Shown here: positions 40,086 through 49,719 of the stretch, piece by piece
Layout of the letters: each line of letters begins with the position of its first letter
Position numbering within the stretch: the stretch's first letter is position 1
NCBI RefSeq assembly: GCF_020379485.1
Contig: NC_063450.1
Coordinates: forward strand, 52,165,374 to 52,229,373
Length of the DNA stretch: 64,000 nucleotides
Direction: 5' to 3'
Origin: Brassica napus
Lineage: Eukaryota; Streptophyta; Magnoliopsida; Brassicales; Brassicaceae
Program-made: the position numbers and the translations under genes
The notes under the pieces: model-generated
The model's input: the letters and a program-made list of their open reading frames with translations, nothing else
Databases searched by the model: none
Told to the model about the DNA's origin: nothing

Positions 40086-42386
40086 CTAGCCACCAACAAC
40101 ATCCAATGCTTCACTGCTCTGCTTCTCACTTTCTCGTCCCACCGAGCACTGGCTTGAGGAGGAGGGAATGTTCACCTGATCCTCCAACCTAGTTCTCATT
40201 GATGCTGGGGATAACAACACTGAGCTAGGTGTATCATGGCGTTTCTTTGGCACTGGAGTATCGTGGTTGTGTTCTCCTTTGTATGTGATTACGACATCTC
40301 TTGTGTTACCTACTGCTGTCTCAATGTGTTTGCGGACAGGACAACCAGCAGAAGTGCATCGATAGTAATTCCTGAATGTTTTGAACAGAATACATCAAAT
40401 CATGGAACTGTTTAAGAAGAAATGGGTAATGTGTTTAGTTCAAACCTCGGATTAGGATTCCCCTTCACCATTTTCTGCCCGTACTTACGCCATCTGTATC
40501 CATCACTTGAGATACCAACATCTCTAGCTGCGTGAACTACTAGTTTATGTTTCTTTCCAGGTTTAGAGACAGAATCTGAACTTTGTGTGTTGTCGTTTTT
40601 TAACCTGAAACACAAGATAAAAAGAGTATGTTCTTTTGATCTCTCCAAAAGAAGGGGGTAAGCAAATAAATCCAAAATTCTACAGAACTTGCCTCCGTTT
40701 TGGCTCTGGTTCTTCCACAGCTTCGTTCTCGCAAGTTCTCTTCCGTTCAACGGTTGTTGGCGACTGGCAAATGTTTTCTTTAGTTGGAGGGGGCGTAGCT
40801 GAAACGCTAGGGACTGTTGCTACTACTGTATCAACCTCTAAAACAGGCGTAACAGCTGATGCAGCTCTGATCTCTCTCGGGGAGAAGCTACTCTTCCAGG
40901 GAGGTTCATGACTATGCAAACCTTTGGTAACAATCTCTACCATGTTTCCTGAATCGTTGGAGCATTCGATTTTTTTAGCACAACAATCAGAGTAGGTACA
41001 CCTATAGTAGCTCCTTGAGCCCTTGGGACTCTTAACCTGCTTCTGCCCATATTTTCTCCAATTGTAACCATCACGTGGCGATGTCCTCAGAGCCGGAGAA
41101 ACCGACAAGTTCATGACCACCCGAGAATCATAACTTTTCTGTAGTAGTGATTGATCTTGACTTTTGGCAGCTAAAGGATCCGAAGGAAGAGATGGCTCCA
41201 CCATTGATGGGTCTGACGATGGAGTCAGAGCAGGAGATGTTTCCACCTCAAGGTTTTCTACAGCAACTTCATCAACCGGAGCCACCACACTTACAATATC
41301 TTCCTTGTCGCTATCTGTCCTCAGAACCGGAGAAACCGACAAGTTGTTGACCACCTGAGAATCAGATTTTTGCTCTAGCAGTGATAGACCTTGACCTTTG
41401 GCAGCTGAAGGATCCGAAGGTAGAGATGGCTCCATCACTGATGTGTCCACCTCACAGTTTTTGACTGCAACTTCATCAACAGGAGCAACCGCACTAACAA
41501 CATCTTCCTTGCCGCAATCTGTCCTCAGAACCGGCGGAGAAACAGACAAGTTGTTGACTACCTGAGAATCAGATTTCTGCTCTAGCAGTGATAAACCTTG
41601 ACTTTGGGAAGCTGAAGGATCCGAAGGTAGAGGTGGCTCCACCATTGATGAGTCTGACGATGCATTCAGGGTAGGAGATGGTTCCACCTCGCGGTTTTCT
41701 ACAGCAATTTCATCAACCGGCACAACCTCACTTACAACATTTTCCTTACCGCTATCTGTCTCCTGCCAATGTGCCGCATGAAAAAAAAAAGTCAAAGGCC
41801 ACATAGTTGTTCTTAAAATTGTAACTATTCAGATTAATCTTGGCCAAAAGTCAAACACTACGGTCACTACTCTTCCCATGTACTAGTCTAGTATCACCAC
41901 TAAACGGGTATCTATCAGATTCTTAAAAGACAAAAACTTTCCTTCTCTGGCTAACAAGAGATCAGTTTCAGCAGCTTTGTCTAGTAACAAGTCATACAAA
42001 ACTACAATTAAAGCAACTTTTGATCCCTCCTTTACAACGCATAGGCCATAAACTTGTAGAAAGAATACCTTCACCTCTCTTACATCTTGCTCATTTGATT
42101 CCACAGGTGAATTTTCTCGAACATCTGGTAAACACAAACATCATCTCAGTCAAAACTAAACCCACGAATAAAAAAAAATCAACAAAGAATCTTCGGAAAC
42201 AAACCATTTACCTTCAACCTGATCCTTAGCTAGTACTTCTCGTATCGCCTCGTCATGTACATCTTCCATATCATCACCGATAGTCCCCAGTGATTCTTCG
42301 TCTCTGAGTTGACTCAATCCGCCACGCAGCTCCTTCTCAGGTTTTACTTTCTCGTTCTTGACTGTCTCCTGCGTGCTCTTCTCCAT
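40086..42386 (-). CDS. WRKY32: WRKY transcription factor 32 (group I), internally expanded
   Basis: Nuclear W-box-binding factor with two WRKY domains. Five exons: 42212-42386, 42069-42124, 40693-41762, 40446-40604 and 40086-40371, giving 581 residues. WRKYGQK heptads lie at 312-318 and 472-478, each followed by a C2H2 zinc finger (CTYSDC with HSH, and CTSAGC with HNH). Before the first domain, residues 78-303 are three tandem copies of 80, 68 and 78 residues, each with [13 protein letters not shown], [13 protein letters not shown] and VAPVDEVAV blocks; I recall only one such region in the shorter Arabidopsis protein. Exon 3 must join exon 4 at GGAG|GCAAGT, a GC-AG donor, to restore RRLKNDN. 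Start ATG at 42386 (MEKSTQE). Confidence 0.88.
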
Positions 42387-42824
42387 CGATGTCTCTCTCT
42401 CTTTCTCTCTCGTGGGGTTTGTCGGAGAAACGAACAAATTCTGTAGACAATAAAGATTGTTACTTTCCGACCGACGGATCTCCGGACCAAAGCGCTGCGT
42501 TTTATGACTTAGTAGTTCTGCTTTAAAGCATTAAAGAAGATACTAAAGGAGAAAAGGAAGGGGCATTACTGAGGTGGACTGGAGATAAGTCTTTTAAACA
42601 AACTCCGTTAATTTCTCCGTCGGTTATTGACGTATTCGGTTTAGTTATTCACTAGTTGACCGGCCTGGCGCTTGCCATGAATAATTTTTGGAATATTATT
42701 TATAAATTTTGAACTTTTGTTTATATGCATTCCAAAAAAAATTTATATATAAGGCATAACTAAAAAAAAAATTGGTCCTGTTTGAAAACATGGATATAAG
42801 TATAAATAAGAATTGTTTGGAAAC

Positions 42825-43465
42825 ATAGATAGCATTATAAAAAAGAAGTATAATGTATTTTTACTAATTTTATTAATATAATTACATTAACTGTTTTTTT
42901 ATATTTCACTCAGTTTAACAATTTTATTAATTATATTACCTTAACAAACATCACATCATTAATTATATAACCATAATAATAGCAGTGCAGATTTTTATTT
43001 ATTAGTTAATCAACATTAATTTTGTGATAATCATAGAACAAAAAATGTGAAATAAATGGGTTTTGTATCTATATTATAAAAACTGAAGTACCTTTTGGAA
43101 CTGTTAAATTAATTGTCGTCTCATATTTCACTAATTTTAACAATTTTATTAATTATATTACTTTAACAATACATCACATCATTAGCAGGTCCGGCCCGGA
43201 GCACATGCAAAGTAAGCCATGGCTTAGGGCCCATAATGTTTTCTGGGTTTTTTCAGCTGAAATTTTTTTAAAGAAAAAAATATATAGTAGGAAAAGGGCC
43301 CATTATTTAAAATATGAGTATAGTGTATTAGAGACATGGGCCGGTCCTGATCATTAGTTATATTACCATAATAATAATAGTGTAGATTTTTATTTATTAG
43401 TTAATCAATATTAACTTTGTGTCAATTATAAAATAAAAAATGTAAAATAATTGGGTTATGGATAT
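42825..43465 (+). repeat. Two tandem Helitron-like 5' ends
   Basis: Two diverged copies of about 240 bp follow each other (about 42,825-43,062 and 43,066-43,465). Each has a TTATAAAAA-GAAGTA start, a TTTCACT-TTTAACAATTTTATTAATTATATTA block and a TATTTATTAGTTAATCAA block. The second copy begins A|TCTATATTATAAAAACTGAAG at 43068, the TC-type 5' terminus of Brassicaceae Helitrons. It is split by the hAT MITE. A degenerate 3'-like CAGCGCGGATCAATCT occurs near 44,016, so a decayed element of roughly 1 kb is possible. Confidence 0.5.
43186..43349. mobile_element. hAT MITE, 164 bp, perfect 8-bp target duplication
   Basis: The ends CAGGTCCGGCCC and GGGCCGGTCCTG are inverted repeats with one mismatch. 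Both sides carry ATCATTAG (43178-43185 and 43350-43357). Removing the element joins the flanks into sequence matching the neighbouring tandem copy, which proves the insertion. Confidence 0.88.
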
Positions 43466-44234
43466 GATTAAATGTTCGGTTAATTTGTTTTACTAATGTT
43501 TTTTTTTTAGTTTCAATCGGTAGAAAATTGTGTAGCCAAAAATATAATTCAAAGACATGTTTTTATGAATAAAATAACAACTTAAATAAAAATAAAAAAA
43601 TATATTACATTTATTATCACTTAATTTTTCACTCAGTATAATTATTTTACTAAATAAAAAAACTCTTTTTATTTCACTTAATTTAGCCAAACACATAAAA
43701 ATAGTAATTTTTATTAGTTTACAAAATCATTTAGGCATAAACATTGACTATCTATGAGGTACGGATTATTCTTTTCAGGTATCGTTTTTTTTTTTTTTTG
43801 AAATTAGGCTCCATTTGAATATTATAAATTTATGTGTGAATTTTGAGTTGGGTCTTTTTCGGTCTGGATGAGTTTAGTTCTATCATAAATAACCATATTA
43901 CCCGATTCGGTCAAGGTCTTTTGAATACAATTAGTTATATTACGACACCTCTAAAATATATAACACTAACTATGAAAAACAAATATCAAAGTATAAAAAT
44001 ATAAGAACCAATACCAGCGCGGATCAATCTCTATCTTATAATTATTGTTTTCTTCTATGTTTAGTATGTTAAAACTTTCAGCAGAAAGGGTATTTCCTAA
44101 CTACGAAATCCATTAACTCCCAAAAAAAATATAAAATTGCAATACAGATGATAATTACAACAAAAAAAATGTGAAAACAACCAACATAAAATTCAAAGGT
44201 TAAAAAGAAACAAATGCATTTTTATGGAAAAGAA

Positions 44235-44767
44235 TAGGGACGGGGATTCGGGCACCTATTTGAATAGGCTTAGAGTCTATTCAGATTTTTGAGATAGGAG
44301 ATTTAAACCTCATTCGAGTATTTATAATTTTTTTGGTTCGGTTCATATCTTTGCTGATTCGGTTCGAGTTCGGATATGCACTTAAATTTTGTTAAAAAAT
44401 CAAAACTCTCAAATACCTTAAAATTCAAAAATAAAAATAATATACAACATATAAATTTGAATATGATATGCTAAATATCTAAAATTAACATGACAATTTG
44501 TTCAATTTAGATATTGGATAAGTCTGATTTTTTGAGTATTTTAGATATTTTTAGAATATACCTAAATAATTAATATATTTAAGTATATAATTGTATTTAA
44601 GTATATTTAAGTATCCAAAATATTTTGGTTTGGATTGAGTTCGAATTTGATTCTTTAGATACCAAAATTTTAGGCCCATCTGAATACTTAACAATTTCGG
44701 GTCGATACAATTTTATACAGAGATGTTCATTTCAGTTTTTTGAATCCATGTATTTTGCCTATCTCTA
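44235..44767. mobile_element. hAT-like nonautonomous element, 533 bp
   Basis: Starts TAGGGACGGGGATTC and ends GCCTATCTCTA, loosely inverted. The flanks GAAAAGAA and GAAAAAAA agree at 7 of 8 positions. The interior is rich in GGTTCGG and AAATACC words seen in Brassicaceae hAT elements. No transposase. Confidence 0.5.
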
Positions 44768-45238
44768 GAAAAAAAAGAAAGATAAGAGGTGATTTTATTG
44801 CATTGTACGATAGATTTGAGATACATAATAAAAATCAAATGTTTTAAGAGAAGTAATTTTATTTACTTTTCCAACAAAATAAAAACAATTTTTATAAAAT
44901 AAAAAACACAACTAATCTTTAACACATTGTATTCACTAAGTTTAATACATATTTGTAATCATGCCTAGAATGACATATTCAATAGGTAAAAAACAGGCAT
45001 ATTCATGAGGGCATTTTCATCATTTACATTTGACTATATCCAGTTTTCTTTTTCTTCAGTCATCTTCCCCATTTTTTTGCATTTTTGAAATCGCAGACGA
45101 ACTGCGGAGATGAAGCAGTAGAGATGAAGTTATTCACTAGCAAGATGGCTTCACTAACCTTCTTTGTCGTTATACATCGTCAAGATTGACAAAGGCACAA
45201 AAGATGAAGTTCTTCACTAGCAAGATGGCTTCACTAGC

Positions 45239-45450
45239 TTTCTTGTTTAGTGAATGTTGTTTCGAGGATAGGTTTGAACCTTGGCTACGATTGATTCATT
45301 GAGGTCAGATTCTGTGAAACTGAGAATCGTTTCTTGTTTAGTGAATGTTGTTTCGAGGATAGGCTTGAACCTTGGCAACGATTGATTCAATTGATGATTC
45401 ATCGAAGTCAGATTCTGTGAAAACGAGAATAGTTTCTTGTTTAGGGAATG
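45239..45450. repeat. Tandem repeat, unit 90-104 bp
   Basis: TTCTTGTTTAGTGAATGTTG plus the following GAGGATAGG and GATTGATTCA blocks occur at about 45,240 and 45,330. A third start (TTTCTTGTTTAGGGAATG) lies at about 45,433. Confidence 0.7.
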
Positions 45451-45531
45451 TATTGTATTTTTTGAGAATATGATAGAACCGAGAATGGTTTTTGAAGTGA
45501 GTTTTCTTGATGTTATGGTAGGGATGCGATG

Positions 45532-45664
45532 CGTCAGTACTCCTAGATGCATATGAAACTCAGTCTTCTGACAAAGAGGCTTCTCCCAACCTGTCATTGA
45601 GAGGGCTTGATGTAATTGCAATAATCAAGTCTAAGCTAGAGGACATCTGTCCCGGAGCCGTCTC
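45532..45664 (+). pseudogene. Isolated exon 2 of a class III peroxidase
   Basis: Reads GCDASVLLDAYETQSSDKEA, then SPNLSLRGLDVIAIIKSKLE and DICPGAVSCAEI, the segment between the usual first and second introns of plant class III peroxidase genes. It is preceded by an AG acceptor (GGTAG) exactly at the usual junction. No HDCF-containing exon 1 or later exons are found nearby on either strand, so this is a single-exon fragment, not a gene. The frame is intact across the exon. Confidence 0.8.
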
Positions 45665-45975
45665 TTGCGCTGAAATTAAAAGCACAACTAATTTTTAAGA
45701 AATTGCATTCATTAAATTTAATACATATTTATAATCATGCCTAGATTTAAGAGGTAAAAGATAGGCATATTCATGAGGTAAAGAACAAAAAAATACTTTT
45801 ACTAAATTACAGTCGCATAACATCTGTATATTCAGTGAAAGAAAATAGTTGTATATTCATGAGGGCATTTTCGTCATTTACAATTGACTATATCCTGCCT
45901 TCTTTTTTCTTCAGCCATCTTCCCCAATTTTTGCATTTTGCAATCGCAGACTAAATGTAGAGACGAATCAGCAGA

Positions 45976-46204
45976 GATGAAGTTATTCACTAGCAAGATG
46001 GCTTCACTAGCCTTCTTCGTCGTTATTCTCAGCATCTACTTCGTCGAGATTGACAAAGGCACCAAAGGTTCTGTCAAAAACGATTTCATTTCAAAGAACT
46101 CCATGTACATGTTCGTACGCCGAGAAATTCATCTCAAAAGTTGTTACATAAATCTACAAGGCCGGCTGATTTTGAAAATTAAGAGACTTTTTAATTTTGC
46201 ATAG
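45976..46204 (+). CDS. Hypothetical secreted-peptide-like ORF
   Basis: 75 codons starting MKLFTSKMASLAFFVVILSI, a plausible signal peptide, then YFVEIDKGTKG and a short Lys/Arg-rich tail without a cysteine pattern. After KGTKG the sequence GTTCTG could be an intron donor, in which case a second exon was lost or separated by the LINE inserted 55 bp downstream. A decayed copy of the same start lies at 45122 and another at 45203. The layout recalls small cysteine-rich peptide genes whose first exon encodes only the signal peptide, but no cysteine exon is found. Confidence 0.35.
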
Positions 46205-46258
46205 AGCTTTGTTAGATCTTCTCAAGATTGTATTTTTTATTTATGAAATTAATCAGAT

Positions 46259-48756
46259 TTATCAAACAACTTTTTTTTTTTTTTTGTTCAAACCATACTT
46301 CATTCATTCATTCAAAATAGAAAAGGTTATTTGACAACAGGAGAGTTCAAGCATAAACGAAGGGCAGACTTTGCTAACCCGTCGGCCAAAACATTCTCCG
46401 ACCGGCCAATAAAACAAAAGGAGATAGATGTAAGAGAACTACTCAACACGCGGATGTCGTGGAGGATCCCTTGGAGCTCAACTGTGGACGAGTCCGTTGT
46501 GAGCAGAGAGACTAGACTACGAGAGTCGGAGAAACACCTCAGGTCGATAAGACCCTGTTGGTTTGCCGCTTCTAGTGCAGCTTTCAGAGCTAGAGCCTCC
46601 GCCATTAAAGCGGACCCAACATATCTCTTTGCACTTGCACCTTGGAGACTAACCGTACCTGAACGATCTTTGAAGATCCAGCCCATTCCACCTGTTTTTG
46701 ATGTCGAATCCCAGGCCCCATCTGTATAGCAGTCTAGAGTGGAGGGTGAAGTACCGCTAGGTTTCACTGATGGTCGGACGGGTGGCTGTTTCCCCACGCA
46801 TGGCTGCGCCTGGCACCATTCTTTGGCGTCCCTAATAGCCTTGTTTAGGACTTCTTCTTCAGAGAACTTTCTATCTTCAAACAGGAGATGATTTCTACTT
46901 GTCCATAAGTTCCATAATATCCAAGGAAACAGAGGCTTCGAGATACCTGTTGGTGGGAGGGAGATCATCCTTTTACCGTTCTCCATGAGGCTCAAAATTG
47001 TAGAGGTAGTGTTGCACGGTTTGTGTAATGCCGGAAGGAGATCCCAGACTTTTTTCGCAAAGGGGCAGTGAAAAAAGGTGTGGATTTCACTCTCAATGGC
47101 GTTACAACGCTTGCATGTTGTTGTAGCTTGGATACCTCTACGAGCTAATGCTGCACCCACCGGGAGGGCCTTGTTGGCCAGTCTCCATAGAAATACATTA
47201 AGCTTCGGGGCGGTTTCTATATTCCAGACACACGATCGCCAGCCAAACTAGTTAACCTGGCTTGTAACCGGTTGCAATCTATCTTGATCTCGCGCGATCT
47301 TGGCCAGGGCGTATCCAGCCTTTGTTGTGTAGCTTCCTGTCTTACCAGGTAGCCAGACAAGAGCATCTTCCATATTGTATGATCTTGGGTGAATCAGGCG
47401 AATCGTCTCCTCATACTGCGGTAAGTGAGATCGGATAGCTTCCAAGTTCCAATCACCCGAGTCATGGTGTAAGAGGTCGTGAACCGTTAGTTCTTGAGCG
47501 TCAAAGGGAGGAGGACCGATCGGGCGCTGCATATCTGATGTTGATAGCCAGTTCTCCTCCCAAAGATTAACTTCTTTCCCATCTCCTATGGCCCATCCAG
47601 CACCTAGCTTTAGAACTTCTCGGCCTGCCAATATACCACGCCAGCCGTGAGACATAGCTCCACTTGTGGGACAATCAAGGAGGCTTGAGGAATGGCAGTA
47701 TTTCCCGAGCAAGGTCTTTCCCAACAGGGAGGCTGGGTTTTTCAAAAGCCGCCACGCTAACTTAGCCAATAACGCATCATTGAAGTGCTCGATATCTCTA
47801 AACCCGAGTCCTCCCACTGACTTGGGCAAGGTGAGTTTATCCCAAGAAACCCAGCATAGTCGTTTGTGTTCCGGCTTAAGGTCCCACCAGAAGCGTGTCA
47901 GCACCGATTGGATCTGTTTACACAACGATACCGGCAGCTTAAAGCATGACATAGTATAAGCTGGCATGGCTGTCAACACAGTTTTTAGAAGAACCAACTT
48001 TCCCGCTCCCGAGAGGAATCGATTGGTCCACCCGTGGGCTTTTTGTCTGATACGATCAACAATAGAGGAGAAGATGTCTCTCTTCTTCCTTCCAAAGTGC
48101 TCCGGTAACCCAAGGTATTTGCCAATACCGCCTTTCTGTCCAATCCCCAAGGTCGTCTTAACGTTGTGCTTTGTTGACGGTAGTGTTTTTGACGAGAAGG
48201 TGATGGTTGACTTATCACGGTTTATGCACTGACCCGAGGCTAGCTCATACCGGTTAAGGATCTTCACGAGTGTCTCACAGCTAGCCCGGTCCGATCTGCA
48301 GAAGAACATGGTATCGTCGGCGAACAATAGATGGTTGATCGGGGGGTTTCCGCGAGCTACCTTAACGCCCGTTAGCTCTCCATGTTCTTGTGCCTTGTTG
48401 CATAAGCCAGATAATACCTCGGTACACAGAATAAAGAGATAAGGGGACAAGGGATCGCCCTGCCGGAGTCCTCTTGTCGGAGCGACATTGCCCTGTGGTG
48501 CACCGTTTATGAGAAAAGCGTATGAGACCGAAGATACGCGTTCTATAATCCAAGAAATCCACACACTGTGGAACCCAAGTCGTGTCAGCACCTCTCGGAG
48601 AAAATCCTATTCAATCCTATCGTATGCCTTGCTCATGTCGGTTTTTACCGCCATTGAGCATCTTTGTCGGGCAGCCGACGTACGGAGATAATAGAGAATC
48701 TCATGGATAATAAGTACATTGTCGGAAATTGCCCGACCTGGTTATCAAACAACTTT
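46259..48756 (-). mobile_element. 5'-truncated LINE (L1-type) retrotransposon
   Basis: Minus-strand non-LTR element with a 16-base A tail (46271-46286) and a 15-bp duplication TTATCAAACAACTTT at 46259-46273 and 48742-48756. It begins mid-reverse transcriptase (GRAISDNVLIIHE), so the endonuclease and ORF1 are missing. Seen in order: TDMSKAYDR, LRQGDPLSPYLFILC, catalytic FADDT, the zf-RVT region (CKRC then FHC) and an RNase H domain with DGAWDS, AEALALKA, SDS and ADGLA. Two TAG codons break the frame at 48607-48609 (in place of Trp) and 47248-47250. The clean duplication and few lesions suggest fairly recent insertion. It cannot move by itself. Confidence 0.93.
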
Positions 48757-49225
48757 AAAAATCTAATTGAATGATAAATCAATAAAATTAAATTTTCTAA
48801 AATAACAATATAATAATCAATAGAAAGACCCCAACATTTTCGTTCTGCTTTTATTATGCATCTTGAGATCAACGATTTGGTCTTCAGTGCTTCCTCATTG
48901 ATTTTGACGTCAGTGACTCCTCATGAAGAAAATTCAATGTTACGGATCATCGTGGAATAAGGGAACGGCTCAGCTTCCAAGGGAGCGATGCAACTCTTCA
49001 ATTCTAGAGGTTGCGATGCAGACGAAGGTATTGTTGTTGTCTTTCTTTTGAGACGGCGGTATCATGATCTGAATGAGTAAAACGAATATGTGCCCCACAA
49101 GAGAACGCAGGAAAAGTAATCAGGAGTAAAACGATGATGAAGAAGCTGATCATTAGTTTAGAAACACAATCAAATGTGTAACCATTGTGTCTTATGATGC
49201 TAAAAAGAGCGAATGGAGAGTTACA
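48757..49225. other. LINE right flank
   Basis: AT-rich, then mixed sequence. A 49-codon minus-strand ORF (49004-49153) with a signal-peptide-like start MISFFIIVLLLITFPAFSCG is present but has no recognised family, so it is not called as a gene. Confidence 0.4.
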
Positions 49226-49660
49226 TTTACCGAAAAGTGATACCCCAATCAACGCATCAGCCAGAACTTTACCCATCCAAACATACCAACTTTGTATATG
49301 ATCAGAGGCCACCCAACGGCCATGAAGGCGAAGACACAAGCCATACTTATGTTGACCCTGTTCACTTCCCTCGGTCTAAACTTTCTCAGATTGAAGTGCC
49401 GGTTCACCCTATCAGAAACACTTCCTATCATTAAGTAATCAATATACAGAGAAAAAACCTTGATAAGTGCTTAAAGCGTTAAGAAACTTAAATGTATATA
49501 TACCAGTGAGCTATGGACTACCAAGGCCTAATACTCTGGGCCACATACAAAAATTGATTGCCTTTCGCAGAATGGACGATGACTCAAACTCCTCTGGTGG
49601 AACTGTTTGCCAAGCTGTGTCATACACAACTTGATTTAGTCCAAGTAGCTTATTCAGAGT
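49226..49660 (-). pseudogene. Relic of FAD6 (plastid omega-6 fatty-acid desaturase)
   Basis: Two exon pieces: VPPEEFESSSILRKAI with an adjacent DTAWQ (about 49,540-49,650), and VNRHFNLRKFRPREVNRV, then ACVFAFMAVGWPLIIYKVG and GWVKFWLM (49,249-49,420). These match the FAD6 desaturase, which makes 16:2/18:2 in plastid lipids. The Trp codon of LMPWLGYHF is TGA here (LMR-stop-LGYHF) and the RPWLSIAHW region is frameshifted. The His-box exons are missing, so no active enzyme can be made. Its place between WRKY32 and CIPK6 is the ancestral one, so it decayed in place. Confidence 0.85.
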
Positions 49661-49719
49661 TGCAGTACATGTGAGCTGGGTGATCCATATGACAGTAATA
49701 CACACACAAAAATCCACAT

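Larger units (their letters stand above)
44905..46060 (+). repeat. Segmental direct duplication
   Basis: The stretch from about 44,905 to 45,240 (AACACAACTAATCTTTAACA onward, including GGCATATTCATGAGGGCATT and the MKLFTSKMASL start) recurs at about 45,683-46,060, about 780 bp downstream, diverged and with small indels. Between the copies lie a two-unit tandem repeat and a peroxidase exon. Confidence 0.65.

Noticed and set aside
46331..46729. 132-codon plus-strand frame
   Set aside because: Antisense of the LINE RNase H domain.
49004..49153. 49-codon minus-strand ORF with a signal-peptide-like start
   Set aside because: No match to a known peptide motif (CLE, IDA, PSY, RALF); near the FAD6 relic and likely chance.
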